Source: Diorhabda sublineata (Eukaryota; Arthropoda; Insecta; Coleoptera; Chrysomelidae). Taken from it: a stretch of 64,000 nucleotides of DNA. Shown in pieces: positions 11,603 to 23,565 of this stretch (positions are counted from its first letter, which is position 1; every line of letters begins with the position of its first letter). The stretch lies in contig NC_079482.1 of NCBI RefSeq assembly GCF_026230105.1, forward strand, positions 6,882,001 through 6,946,000, read 5' to 3'. The translations under genes and the position numbers were made by a program. Under the pieces are notes generated by a model. It searched no databases, was not told the origin of the DNA, and was given only the letters and a program-made list of their open reading frames with translations.

Positions 11603-11750
11603 GCATGTGAGTTATATCACTGCATTAAGCAAAAAAAAAACGATTAAAAATCACCAAACAATCAAATGTCTATAACGCGTTATGGACATGTGATTGTTTG
11701 GTGATTTTTAATCGATTTTTTCGCTTAATTCAGTGATAGAACTCGCATGC
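11603..11750. repeat. 148-bp palindrome able to fold into a loopless hairpin
   Basis: The left arm 11603-11677 and right arm 11678-11750 are reverse complements with about 90 percent identity and no spacer; the centre is TAACG/CGTTA at 11677/11678. Shared blocks include GATTAAAAATCACCAAACAA. Differences are a few substitutions and a shorter A-run in the right arm. Such a structure can be a MITE or fold-back insertion, or a hairpin-RNA locus. No clear target duplication is visible at the edges. Confidence 0.85.
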
Positions 11751-11984
11751 GTTCTTCTTCGTTAAAGTTCTAGTTTTCATGGACAGGTAGCAATGCAATT
11801 CACTTAGTAGCATCCCCTAAAGCAGATATACACAGGTAGTTCTGGTTAATGAATCTAGTAGATAGAGCCGCCCAGCTTACCTAAACTTTGCATGAAATAA
11901 ATTCAAAAGAAACGAGAGGAATCCTTTTTTTATTGAAACAAATAAAAAAAATGCTCGATATGAATAAGGCTTTATCATTATTCT
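11751..11984. other. Short spacer
   Basis: Nothing is recognised. If the following Helitron fragment keeps its 3' end, that end would lie here, but no convincing hairpin-CTRR terminus was seen. Confidence 0.3.
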
Positions 11985-12800
11985 CGATTAATTACACGTT
12001 ATGTTGCTTACTTACAAAACATAGTTTTCCTGAAATACTGTCTATTTATAAGGTTTCGATTTGATATTGATAAACACACGTTTGTTATTAATCAATTTAA
12101 AACTTTCTGATGAACTATATTTTCTCTTTTGTTTTGTGTCGCGTAAATAAACAAAGATGACGGTTTTCCGACTCGCGATAACGCGACGTATAATTGTCCA
12201 TGCGTGAAACAGGGAAACTCCAAGTTGATTCAGCAAAATTCCAGTGACTGGCCTTGCGATTTATTTATGGTCATCGCATAGGCCAGGCGTACCGGAAATT
12301 TTAAACGTTTAAAATTCAATGCAGAATCCGTTGAAATCATCGGTATACGCGAGATCAAGATATCCTCTCCTTTATAGTTTTCCCCTATGATTGTTTTCTC
12401 AATGATGTTATTCAATCCCACAGCCAATCTTGTTCCATTGCACAGTCGACGTTGATTAATGTTACGTAGCATGATGATAACTGATCCTATTTTTAACTGC
12501 AAATTTGTGAGTGGTAATCCAGCCTATTCCAGTGTATTTGAAAACTCCGTAGGACAGTTAACTACGTCATCCTGTTCGTAACATGATGGAAACCAATATC
12601 CCGGAAGAAAATTCTGCATTGAGATCTTCGACATCTTCATTTTTCGCCGCCAATATTGCTCGTTTACCCAGCCAATTATGGTTATAAGCTCCTCTTTTGA
12701 ATCTGTTATGTGACACAAATCTGTGGGTAATTTGATGAATCCGGTCGAGGTGTCCACTGCGATTTCATTATTATTGCATTCTAAGCCTATCTACTTCATT
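11985..12800 (-). mobile_element. Helitron Pif1-like helicase fragment
   Basis: The minus strand reads the C-terminal part of the Rep/Helicase protein of Helitrons, which uses a Pif1-family SF1 helicase. From upstream to downstream it shows IAVDTSTGFIKLPTDLCHI, then VVNCPTEFSNTLE, LQLKIGSVIIMLRNINQ, RLCNGTRLAVG, and GEDILISRIPMI. These are followed by FPVRLAYAMTINKSQGQSLE (the conserved helicase block), and a frameshifted FSHGQLYVACSR-type block near 12230-12190. Stops at about 12503 and 12237 and the shift after GQSLE break the frame. The Rep nuclease domain and helicase motifs I-III are absent, so this is a 3' fragment of the protein. Confidence 0.85.
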
Positions 12801-14550
12801 CTGACATAGCAATAGGACTATTTTCTTGATATGTCTCCTCTGGTCATCAGTGCCGTTAACACGAGAGATAGCTCTTCGCACATTTGATTCGACAACCAAG
12901 TCTTCTAATCGGCATCGTAAATTGTAACTAATAAAAGTGAGAAGAATTCGGCTTCTTCAACTTATAAGGTGAAGTGTAATTTTTTATACATACTAGTATC
13001 GATTATGTCTGAAATAAAGAAGGCGATCTTCCTAGTTCCATTAACATAAATATTTTAAAAACATCATGAACTTTCGATTCATGCCATATCATTTTTCAAA
13101 ATCTGTCTAATACAACTTCTTATTAGACCAGATTCTCCAAATTAGTCGAGCTTGCACTGCAATTTATATCCTCAATTTAGTCTAGCTCTCACGATAAGTC
13201 CATTTAATAAAAGCATGTCTGCACTTCTCCTATCTCGCACAATGAAAAATAATTAACAGATGGACAAGTTTGAGAAATAAGTAGACATATAAAGAGTTTG
13301 TGCAGCTATTTAATTATACAGTTGTGAGCAATTAGGCCTCGACCGAGATGATGAAAAGCCGCTCGTGGGACAAGATTAGGTTTCTTACACGCATATTGCC
13401 AGCTCTCAGACAGCCGAGTGGGTTATAAACAAGGGCGTACTTTAAGGTATATCGTTAACTATTATTTCCAAAAAGAGAAAAGTTGAAATTATATTTCATT
13501 ATTAACGCATCCTACTCTTAAATAAATTAGATACTCATTTCCTATTTACATGTAACACAACTATCTTTTTTATAAACGTTTTTGTTATTCTCACATTATT
13601 TTTAGATGCTACAGTCTTCTACAATATAAAAATGAATCGCTGAACGTTTTGCTAAGCGTAATTATCGAAAACAGCTGATCACACTCTATACCCTTTGCCA
13701 CTTTTCGGGAAGCTTTCCAACGCCTTTTCTCGAAAAATCTTTCGGTTTGTCACGTAATTCGCGAACAAAAGATTCGCATTTCTATCCATTTCCAAAATAT
13801 TGAATCATTTGAAAATGAATTTGTTATCATACTTCTATAATTTTTAAATTCGCATTAAATATACATAGTACGCATTATTTCACTTTAAAATTGTTCAAAG
13901 ACATAATCTTTCATCAGTATCTCAGTGGATTTACGAGTATTCATAGAAGATCTCGTAATTGTAACTTTTTTGATCATAGAGCCGTTTAATATGATGCAAG
14001 ACAATACGCACGGAATTGCATGCAATTTCTTGCAAAATCAATTCAATGGACGAATATTGCACGTCAGTTGACATGATTTGAGTCATGATTGCCACTAATA
14101 AAAACCTAAAATTTCATTCAATGTTTTGTCACCGGCTTAAAAATGAAAATAACAAAGCTAAGTAGAGTAAATACGAAAAAGTGGACAAACCAAAATAAAA
14201 AACATTTGGAAAACTCCTAATGAAATCGAAACATCAGATAACTAAGAAATTATTGACTCATTTCTCTTTAGAATTGCAACCTGCACGTAATAAAAATGGC
14301 ACCAAACCGATAATGTTGCATGCGCGAGATCTTGGATGGAATAATTTGCATCTTGCATTGCTTCACGTTGCCTTGCATCATGTCAATCGGCCTTTATAGC
14401 AGTTTCATCACATGAAACATGAAATTTTAACTGATTCTAGAGCTAATTGAAATAGATTCGTAAACTTCTAAAGTTATTTTTTCGATCTGGATGAATGTGG
14501 ATAATGCAACAAAATTGTTACTCAATTTTACTCTATAAAACTCAAATTTT
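12801..14550. other. Spacer, nothing recognised
   Basis: No ORF or element end could be supported over this stretch. A few upstream Helitron residues may extend to about 12900 in a decayed state. Confidence 0.4.
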
Positions 14551-14594
14551 CCTACTACTACTACTACTACTACTACTTCTTCTTCTTCTTCTTA
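14551..14594. repeat. Compound microsatellite (CTA)n(CTT)n
   Basis: About eight CTA units run directly into about six CTT units. Confidence 0.95.
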
Positions 14595-16767
14595 TTGAAT
14601 TTTGATGTTTTTATATGACTCGGCTAAGCTCTATATGGTTGAAATCTTCCCATTACTAAAACTATTCGATGGTTCTCGACACAATAAAGTTCAAAATAAC
14701 TGAATCTCCCCATCACAAAATTTGGTTTTTGATTCTGATTATTTATGAATCAAATTATATGTATATATATGTGGTTCAAATTTTCTCATTACTACTTCTA
14801 TTTCGTGGATTTTGATGATTTTAGATAGATATTTTTTTTTAATTCTGTGACTTAAAGCTGTCGTATACAGAATTTGTTCCTCTGCAGAGCTTGAATTGAG
14901 TGGGTTTTTGTTTTCATACGCCCGTACTGTTCTTCAAAGACAATATTCATGACGTTTTTGTTGTTGAAGTAGAAATTGTGCATTGTTACATTGAATTTTA
15001 CCGGCAAGAAATTTCGTACAATCAATTGCCTTGCATCTTGTAAAATGCTATTGACTTGGTTTAATTTTCCCTTTCAAATGTTTAGGAGATACGCCATTGA
15101 AAACTTTTGCTCGATTTTGGTTTGTCAGAACACAATGGAACACCTCCATAACATCATAAGATCTATTTATTCCATGATTCATAAACGGCACAGGTGAGCA
15201 CGACCGGGTAAAATTGATTGTCAAATGGTGTATATGGGGCCAATGTTTATGGGTTCTCTCCTAGTGGGAAATCCATTAATAGATATTAACAGAAAATATT
15301 TCGAACTCCAAGAAATGCTTTATAATACTTGTACACGATGAGAAAAGAGAATTTGAAAACACCCTAGTTTTGAATAGTGATCCAATAAGGGATGAATCTT
15401 AATAAAATTCATTAAAAAAATTAGGAGATAAATATTTCATAGTAATACTTTCGAAGCTATTCCAAACTCTAAAAATATTTTACGAACATTTGTTACATAC
15501 GACAAACGTCACAATATTTGCAAAATAGCTTGGAAGTGCATCAATATACTCGTATGTAGGATAAAACAGTATGAAATGATCATATACTAACCAAAAATTA
15601 TGCATTTTATACTAAAAATACTTATATTCTTGAAACAGTATCAAATTACAAATAAAGTGCCGTTTGTATTCAAATGAAATGCACTAAATAACGGAAAGTA
15701 TTATCTGTTTCATCATTAATTATAGCTTATACTCTGCGGGATTGTATACGTACATTTAAATTTTGAATTTATTCGTGCAGACTTGGAACAAAAAAGCCAG
15801 TAAGGCACTCGATTTAAATTTCTTTACTCCAATATCACCGGCCATTACTTTATAATATTATTACCTTGCTAACAAAAAGACAATTTACGATATTGCCATT
15901 TGTAAAGAAGAAGAGCTGGTTGGCTTTTAATGGAACGACCTCGAGTGGGAAATGATACAAATGGTCTTTAATATTAATAAAAGTAATTTATGCGTATAAA
16001 CTGTATGTTATGACCGTATTTTAATCAATAATTTATTTAGTGGACTATCATAGCTTATTGGGCAATGTTAGAAACTGCTTATTGCTATATTTCATTTAAA
16101 GACAATGTTAATAAAATATTCGAGTGAGACCAAAGTTTAATGAACTCAATCGATACAACATATTATATATATATTATGCGTATATACGTATTATAGTTAT
16201 AAGAGTTGTTTCGATGTGAAATCAGGGTTATTGTAAGGGACGTATATGAATTGCGTCCCGAAGATCTAAAAAATGCGGTACTGAATACTACTGTGAACTA
16301 TCTAAATATTGATTTCTGGTTAACCATTTTTTTACCTGGAGCTTACGTAAAATACATACTATCAACGTAATAATCATAACACCTCCTCTCATAATTGGTT
16401 GACATTTTATGATAAATAAATATTTTTGCAAATTTCATTCCCATTATTTTATTTCATTATTTCATTTTAGTATTCGATTTGTAAGTATTTGAAGAGTTTT
16501 AGTTACGAGTATATTATAAAAATGTGTTGTTGTTCTAAATGTATTGGAAATAAATGCGTTGATCGAGCGCACGTGATTCGAGCGCACATATTATATAGGA
16601 GGATGTAAATAGCGCACATTTGCAGGTATAAAGATGGTATCTTCAATACCTGTATTTAGCTTAAAATGTTTATTACCGTAACTAAAAGAAGAAAAATTAT
16701 AAAAGAGTTAACAACAGAGTAAAAAAGAGTTAATATTTTCTCATCAATGCGATTATAGTCATAGTCT
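14595..16767. other. AT-rich spacer, nothing recognised
   Basis: No genes were seen. The motif GAGCGCAC recurs twice at 16565-16590 with a related AGCGCAC near 16612, but this is too short to classify. Confidence 0.4.
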
Positions 16768-16819
16768 CCTAACCTAACCTAACCTAACCTAACCTGAACT
16801 ATCCTAAACTAACCTAAAC
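16768..16819. repeat. Telomere-type CCTAA array (first block)
   Basis: Tandem CCTAA (TTAGG on the minus strand), near-perfect for about five units and then degenerating (CCTGAACTATCCTAAACTAA). TTAGG is the ancestral insect telomere repeat. Single-copy DNA on both sides makes this an interstitial array. Confidence 0.95.
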
Positions 16820-17110
16820 TTTTTTTTGCCCAGGGGTGGGGTGAAAGCTAATGCCTTCCTCACAACGGGCGGGTGCGAATGCTATGAGTTTGTGTGGGAC
16901 TCTCACCCACTAAACCACCATCCTCAATCCTCAGTCGTACGCCGGGAGGACAACAAATTGTCATTGCATCAGCGTACAACACTTGATCCTTTGGATTTTT
17001 GAGCTGTTTCTTAGCTTCACTCCTCTTCACCAGTCCGTCAAGACGGCACAAGAAGAGAGAAAGTCACTGAGCCACTCCACCTCAAGTTTTTACAGCTCCC
17101 AGGAGTGGAA
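16820..17110 (-). mobile_element. Poly(A)-tailed insert between telomere-repeat arrays, candidate telomere-targeted LINE 3' end
   Basis: A segment of about 290 bp, clearly richer in G+C than its surroundings, separates two CCTAA arrays. On the minus strand it ends in eight A residues (16820-16827 on the plus strand are T) directly followed by TTAGG-type repeats. This is the arrangement expected of a SART-type non-LTR retrotransposon targeted to the TTAGG strand in insects. A 63-codon minus-strand frame (17051-16860) includes AMTICCPPGVRLRIEDGGL and could be the end of an ORF or 3' UTR. I cannot identify RT or endonuclease motifs in so short a piece, so the family call is inference from structure. 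Confidence 0.45.
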
Positions 17111-17252
17111 ACTAACCTAATCTAGCCTTACCTAACCTAACCTAACCTAAACTAAACTAACCTAACCTAACCTAACCTAACTCAACCTAACCTAACCTAA
17201 CCTAACCTAACCTAACCTAACCTAACCTAACCTAACCTAACCTAACCTAACC
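17111..17252. repeat. Telomere-type CCTAA array (second block)
   Basis: About 25 CCTAA units, initially variant (TCTAGCCTTA, AACTAAACTAA) and then perfect from about 17185 to 17252. Confidence 0.97.
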
Positions 17253-17490
17253 ATTCTCAAATTAAAAGGCTTCTTTGTGAAAAATTCAAAATACGTAACT
17301 ATCTAATTATATTGAACCTTATACCAAAAATGTACTCATTCTTAGAAAAAACAGTTTTTTCTGCCAATATTTGATCAATATTTTATATAATATTGAACAT
17401 TCGCTCATTTTGGAGAATCTTAGTTGTTGCTGATGGTTTTTTAATAATGAAAAAATTGAAATTATTGTTGGTGTCGCTCTAGAATACAAT

Positions 17491-17511
17491 CTTAACCTAA
17501 CCTAACCTAAT
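17491..17511. repeat. Short CCTAA array (third block)
   Basis: Three to four CCTAA units, about 240 bases beyond the main array. Confidence 0.85.
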
Positions 17512-17642
17512 CAACCCGGTCGAACCTAGCATAGACCTTTACAGGTCCGGATGACCGCGGGACGCAACCAGTGTGCAACGATCAATAGTGAACCTCTGAA
17601 AATGCAATTCAGGTAATAAAATAGACCAATAGAGTAAATTAA

Positions 17643-18060
17643 GAGGGTTGTCTGAAAAGCTTCCGGCTTAAATCTTATCAATATAGAATGGGAAATATAT
17701 TTGCGCATGCGTAGAGGTATTCTCAGCAATTTTGGTGGCGCAGTTTCTGTTTTCTTGGGAATGGAAAAAATGAGCTATCATAAAATATTTGTTTTTGAAA
17801 GATATAGACACTCTGAACGGGGCAACTGAATTCACATTTGGCCGTGTCAGCTAGATTGACCACGAGCGTTGGGTACGGCCCCGGGATATTATTGAAAAAG
17901 TTAATGTGGTAGAGAACGACCTCCGGATTAAGGTTAAAGAGATGTGAGAGGCTAATGGCATTTCAAAAGAATGAATTTGTCATAATCTCACTGAAGAATT
18001 ATACATATATAAATTGTCATGTTTACTTACGTTGGACCAGAAAGTAAGTACTGACTAAAT
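17643..18060 (+). mobile_element. Mariner transposon 5' fragment
   Basis: It begins near 17643 with a mariner-like terminal sequence, GGGTTGTCTGAAAAGCTTCC. After an untranslated stretch, the N-terminal DNA-binding half of a mariner transposase can be read through stops: the GATEFTFGRVS...IDHERWVRPRDIIEK region, then IKVKEM*EANGISKE*ICHN and LTEELYI*KLSCLLTLDQK. Family members normally continue with the DD34D catalytic domain, which is absent after 18060. A small deletion and at least four stops confirm decay. Confidence 0.75.
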
Positions 18061-19835
18061 AGATTATTTTTTCGATTACAAAGCATTCATTACTTTGAGG
18101 CTCTTTTCGCATTGATGATGTTAACAATTTCTTATTTCTGAAAGTGTCTCCTCAGGAATATTTGAACCACAATAAGTAGACGATACAATTGTGAAACCAT
18201 TATCAAAGAAACTTCGGTGAAAGTTATGAACCTTGTCTCAGTGAAGTGGAGAATATTCTTTATATTAGAATGGTTGGTATTCAGCCCAAATTCATGTAGA
18301 AGGCAACTTGAATGTTCTGTTTATCGTCTTGAATAAAGTAAAGGGTAGCTTTTAAAAAGAAATAATAATACTTAATGATGCTAAAATGACGATTTTGGTA
18401 TTTGACTTCGTTCAAGATTTGGAATTATGAGCTAAATTTGAAATAGTTCGTCTAGGAGTTTTGCCATATAAACTAAGGAAGAATAGGTTTCTAAAAAAAG
18501 TTTTCTCCTTCTGTAAGAGTTTGTTTTAATAGCTGATCCAAGTCAACTGAGACAGGGCTCGTATATCCAATGCTCAGGCAATTATTAGAAAGTATTTCTC
18601 GATAGGTTAAAAAATTTATTTCATTCAATTTTTTCCCGAGATGATAAGATTTTGACTGTATCGTTAGAGTTGCATAAGTCACCGTTCACAAATACATACT
18701 ATTATTTCGTTTCAGCTAGTTATTGTCACTGTCTCTAGTTTCACGGTTTATATACTATCATCTTCCAATCACTTTGTCGATCATAATCCTGAATATACAT
18801 AGTAATAATTATATTATCAAGCATATGATTTTGTTAAAAGAGCAAAAAAGGCGATGCGAATATTTCCCATACGTCACTCATCATTGCACATCATAGGCGT
18901 GAAAGTGCAACACTTTAAATTCCAACACATAACAATTTCGAACCAGATGCCTTCAGTTATTTTTCTTTCTTTAACTTGCTACCAACCGTAGCACAAATTG
19001 GACAACCAACTGACAGCTGCATTTGTTATGAGAAACAATATACTTTATTATAATACTATGAACAACTTCTGTTGTTTTGCAAAATTATATATGTAAATTT
19101 TATAGGAAACTTTGATCAATGGTACTCAATGACTAGCAGAAATATTATTTTCAGTGCTCTTCAATTGCAATAAAAGTAACTACGTACAGAAGTACGAAAT
19201 TGGTCATGATCGAGGTAAGTTAGACTTGATAACCTATTCAAGTTCAGAAACATTTAATATGGGATATTTAGTTTTGCAATTCAAATTTTTTGAGAGAGTT
19301 ACTAGAAGAAAAAGTAGGAAATCAAATGCAGATGGAATGCAACTTACTTAAAAAGCTTAAGTTTATGGTTGGTCTAAATAAACAACGAACACTAAATATC
19401 ATTTATATAAGATAATATGAAGATATAATAGAACTATTTGATAGTAACAGATTTGATTATGAAAATATAAGGATGAAAATGGTATCAAAGTTCTAAAGAA
19501 ATGTTTGATATCTATGAAATTGGCACTATTCCACCAGATTGTTTAACACATTGATGGACACGCCTGTTATGGCCATCCTGCTCACAAGGACACGCCTTCT
19601 ATATCTGTCATATTTCTTAGGCTTTAGAGGTCAGACCTGCTATAGCAAGTTTATGAGACCTAGGATAGGTGTCCCACCAGGCAAGTCGTATTATGTGTTG
19701 CAGCCCTTCATATCCTCTAAATAAAATATTCGTCTGGAAGGTACATAACCTACATTTACTCGCAATGGACCTTATTATTACGTGTTGTGATGAATTATAA
19801 TTTATTTTATATTGTTGACCTTTCTAAACTTGAAG
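18061..19835. other. Spacer with weak unassigned open frames
   Basis: Short frames at 18491-18682 (minus) and 19154-19351 and 19539-19724 (plus) show no recognised domain. 19540-19735 is slightly richer in G+C than its surroundings and may be foreign, but I could not identify it. Confidence 0.35.
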
Positions 19836-20495
19836 CTCTTGTGCTAAGAATAATGCAACCTTATCTAACAGAGGGCACCATTTATTTATGGACAATTATT
19901 ACAATAGCGTGAATCTTGCAAATAGACTTCTGCAAAATCAAACTCATGTGACTGGAATATTGCGCTCTAATAGAAGAAGCAATCCAACATTGGTCGTGAA
20001 GAAGAAACTGGGTCGGGGAGATCACATTTGGAATCGCCATAAAAAAAAAAGTATATGTGTCATAGTGGAGGAATAAGCGCGATGTAATTGTTCTTACAAT
20101 GAGTCATCACCCAGCATTAGTAGATGATCAAAATCGATATGGTCAAGCAAATCCTACCAAATGATTTCATACAAGTTGCAGTTTATAACTTTCAGAGAAT
20201 CATTAATAAAATATTTGGTGGAAATTGATCATAATATCAAAGATGCTCGTCATTTATTAAAGTTAACACCAGCTCATGACAGATCAACAGATCATCGGCG
20301 ACCCCCTAATGTACAGCTTGGCTCTCAACATCTGGAACACATACCACGAGCAGATAATTATAAACGAATGTTCTATTTTCTGCGCTGCAGAAATTGCGCA
20401 AAAACAAACAAAAGGAGAGAGACGAATCTAAGATGCGAGATATACCAAAGTAAGTGCATTTTCATGTTTCGGAAATTGGTATCTTGGTATAAATA
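19836..20495 (+). mobile_element. PiggyBac-type transposase relic
   Basis: The 3' half of a piggyBac (PGBD4-like, DDE_Tnp_1_7) transposase is visible. It shows VLRIMQPYLTEG, then MDNYYNSVNLANRLLQNQ with the conserved catalytic Asp. Next come THVTGILRSNRRSNPTLVVK, KKKLGRGDHIWNR and, after a frameshift, KRDVIVLTMSHHPALVDDQN. The C-terminal Cys-containing block FLRCRNCAKTNKRRETNLRC is the zinc-binding tail of this family. Part of the middle (usually around the second and third Asp and the RDQM block) is deleted, and frames shift at about 20050 and 20160. TTAA-flanked ends were not identified. Confidence 0.85.
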
Positions 20496-20819
20496 ACTAA
20501 TTCCAAAATTGTTGGAAATATTATACTCAATAAAGGATCTCAAATCATTTAGTAAGTTTTATCTATGACTGCAATAACCGCTGCGACCCACCTCAAACAA
20601 AAGGTATGTCCCGGGGGGCAAAAACAGACCACATATCTTTTCAATTCTATTTATTTGTGGAAGCAATAAGTTATGCCTAAAATTATGTAACAAAAATACT
20701 TTAAAAAATAACTAAAATGGGCGATCTATAGAGTGAGACATGATAATATGCTGGAAATTCTATAGTTGACGGAGATATACAAATGATTGATAACCTCTAC
20801 TGGCATGAGACCGTTAGCA

Positions 20820-21480
20820 TCCACGTAGATTACCAAAGTTTCCCCGAGGCTGGAATAAGGGAATGGGATAAAAGTATATACTATTTCCAATGCTTTTTCA
20901 TTTGTGCTCTAACGAAAATTGAAAGAAATTTTAGAAAACGATGTTGAAGGTGTCCCAGTCAATGACAAAAGTTGTCAACGAAATACCTTACGCCGATGAC
21001 AATCTTTTAGTAACCAGCTTATTTAAAGAACTGAAGAGGCTCACACTTTGTTGTGTTACAGTCTACCAGAATTGCAGACTAAATATATGGTCATAATTAA
21101 ACATAGAAAGTACCAGAAAGAGAAATCGCCGTTAATAACGTACAAATAGAACAAGCAGAAAAATTATTGTACCTGGGAACAGTAAATAAACAATAAATGG
21201 TTTTGTAGCGTAGAGATACGAGCAAGAATAGCCAAAACGAGAAATTTAATGAATGAGGATGTTCTTGAACGCATGTACGCATGTACAATCAACACAATAA
21301 AGAGACGTAAGTTTGGTCATTTGATGCGCAACCCTGTTAAGTATGATCTTCAGTTGGTCGTGCGATGCTAGTTAATGAGAAGGACAAGCATAAGTCGGCA
21401 CACAACACGGCACGTGTACAAGAGAAAAATTTGAGATAAACCAACTAAATCACGTACGATGCTCAAATTGCGCGTAAGTT
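20820..21480 (+). mobile_element. Non-LTR retrotransposon reverse-transcriptase relic
   Basis: Read across frames on the plus strand: LEDVEGVPVNDK, then EIPYADDNLLVTSL (YADD catalytic box, about 20980-21020), then REIAVNNVQIEQAEKLLYLG. Beyond a shift comes NTIKRRKFGHLMRNPVKYDL (about 21280-21350). That order of RT active site, thumb region and C-terminal KRR-x-GH-MR motif is typical of insect LINEs annotated as craniofacial-development-protein-2-like. Clade not resolved. Many stops are present; the endonuclease and RT 5' half are missing. Confidence 0.7.
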
Positions 21481-23485
21481 TGGTCTCAACTATTATTGTC
21501 TTGAAACTTCAAAAAGTTAAATATAATGTTTATAATATCTTTACACTCGATGCCTGGGAATTTTTTCTTCTGAAATTATAGTTGGCATTCGAAGATGTCC
21601 ATATACGCTTAATTGTCATTATACCTTCAATCTTAAAAATAATAATACGATGTTCTTATAAACACTTCTATCTGCTTAAAAAAACCTTGATCGAACGCTA
21701 TTAATATATATTAATAATAAAAAATTTCAACGCATATTGGGAAGAAAAAGTGTAAGACTCATACAAAGTGTAAGACTCATACAAACATCAAGTATTTTCT
21801 ATCCTTTCTATCCGCAAATCCTTCGGTGATTTGACCATTTGGCAATTCCTTTAGAAAGTCCTTTCGTCTAATAACAAATACGAAATTAAGGTCAATAGTA
21901 CTTCACCTAAACCTTCCAGACAAATGAAATAAGAATTGGGGTCATCATAGAGTTAAATGATAAAAAAAATGTCTTATAATGATTAATAAACAAAGCTCTA
22001 GCTCTATAAGTTACTTGATTGACATAAATTCTGTATAAGTTTTTCTAATTTGAAGACGAAAAATCAAATATACTTTACTAAGTGAGCTATTTTATTTGCA
22101 GCATCTAGGTATCTGAAAACTTTATACTGTTCTATAGAATTCTTGATATCAATTCAAATATGACAGTTGATAGTTGAGAAAACATTGTAAAGACGTGATT
22201 TTTGCTGAAAAACAATTCTATTATACATAATCTATGTAATTTTTTTGTAACATGTATTATTCCTTTTTTTTTTCACAAAGAATAACGATTTAGGTTAATC
22301 ATTTCAATTAAAAAGTAGCTCTATGATTATCCAACGATTGCCTATACGAATTATGTCGTAGAAAAAAAACCTCATTATTATATCATTCGAATCCGACCCT
22401 GATTTGTAGACGCTACATAACCTGCAATTAACTACGGCAATTTTCCGTATTCAATTCAATCTATATTGTTAATAATATAAATAACAGCTATTAAATTCTT
22501 GTATCCTGTTATAGTTTTCTTAGGCTATTTCATTTAACATTAATTAATACTAATATTGTAGCCTTGATATTACAAGGTCATAAATCTTCTTTATTATATA
22601 TTGTAATACATTATTAGGAAATCCACCTACAATGTACAGTAGATGTAATACCGGGAAGTATTGTTTGGAAATATATATACGTGGGCGGTTTGACTTCAAT
22701 GAAAAAGTATTAAAAAAATATTCTATTTTACATCATAATTTCCTTTTAACTCTAGAGCTGCTATCACTTCTTTATTTACCTGAAATCGCTAACCACGAAT
22801 TTTTTTATTTGGGAAGTAATAGGACCTTGCCAGCTCATTCACTCAAACGTCTGTTGAAACGACAAGATTTAGTTATTAAGGTAAATTATACAAGAAAAGG
22901 TTTAAGAAGAAGAAACAGCTGAGCCTCCTAGGGCAGAGTACTAAAATTGTAACATTTTAAAGGACTATTTATTAACTGGTGGTGCAGCGATCCCGTGGGA
23001 CGTGGGCGGGTTAATACCAGTTCCGACCCGTTTGTACTTGCATAAATTCGACTTTTAGTACATATATTTTGTAACTTGATTAATATTACTGAATTATTTA
23101 ATTGGTCGCAGTTGATAGTGCGGATAATCGCGAATCCGTATAACTGATAATCGAGTTTCTCTAAACATTTCAATAGTGAAATAATCATACAAGCAAATAA
23201 GTTAAGACGGTAGCATCGAAATATATTTATTACATTCCAATATACTTACAATTGACTAAATTGATATGTAATTCGAATGGATTAATGTGAACGAGATATG
23301 GATATGCAATGACCTTTCAAATCTAAACTATTTCAGGTAATAAGAATATTCTAGCAAAACCTCGAACCGGAAGTTTAATGCTTATTAGGAATATGTATTC
23401 ATTTTATTTTTATGACTTATATTGAAAATAAGTACGGATTTAGAATGCCAAATTTATAGATATCTTAAATAAACATTTACGTAGA
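21481..23485. other. Spacer; one short perfect tandem duplication
   Basis: Nothing coding is recognised. An 18-bp unit (AGTGTAAGACTCATACAA) is duplicated exactly at 21749-21784. A 96-codon frame at 22632-22922 has no recognised domain and is probably chance. Confidence 0.4.
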
Positions 23486-23557
23486 GGCTCAATGGTCTAG
23501 GGGTATGATTCTCGCTTTGGGTGCGAGAGGTCCCGGGTTCAAATCCCGGTTGAGCCC
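23486..23557 (+). tRNA. tRNA-Pro-TGG: tRNA-Pro (anticodon TGG)
   Basis: A complete 72-nt cloverleaf. The acceptor stem GGCTCAA pairs with TTGAGCC (23550-23556) and the discriminator base is C. The D-arm contains TGGTCTAGGGGTATGA, which also supplies the A box. The anticodon stem CTCGC/GCGAG holds the loop TTTGGGT with anticodon TGG, and the T-arm CCCGGGTTCAAATCCCGG contains the B box GGTTCAAATCC. There is no intron. It decodes CCA and, by wobble, other Pro codons. The sequence has the standard animal tRNA-Pro pattern with no mismatch in any stem, so it is probably functional. It is the only clearly intact gene in the window. Confidence 0.98.
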
Positions 23558-23560
23558 ATC

Positions 23561-23565
23561 TTTTT
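23561..23565 (+). terminator. RNA polymerase III terminator of tRNA-Pro
   Basis: A run of five T, three bases after the mature tRNA 3' end. Confidence 0.85.

Noticed and set aside
16768..17252. True chromosome end
   Set aside because: Non-telomeric DNA continues for tens of kilobases on both sides, so the array is interstitial.
22632..22922. 96-codon frame, possible small gene
   Set aside because: No motif, no homologous feel and AT-driven composition; kept only as a note.
22970..23040. Short GC-rich stretch with AACTGGT/ACCAGTT inversion, considered as a tRNA-like or SINE head
   Set aside because: No A/B boxes or cloverleaf could be drawn.
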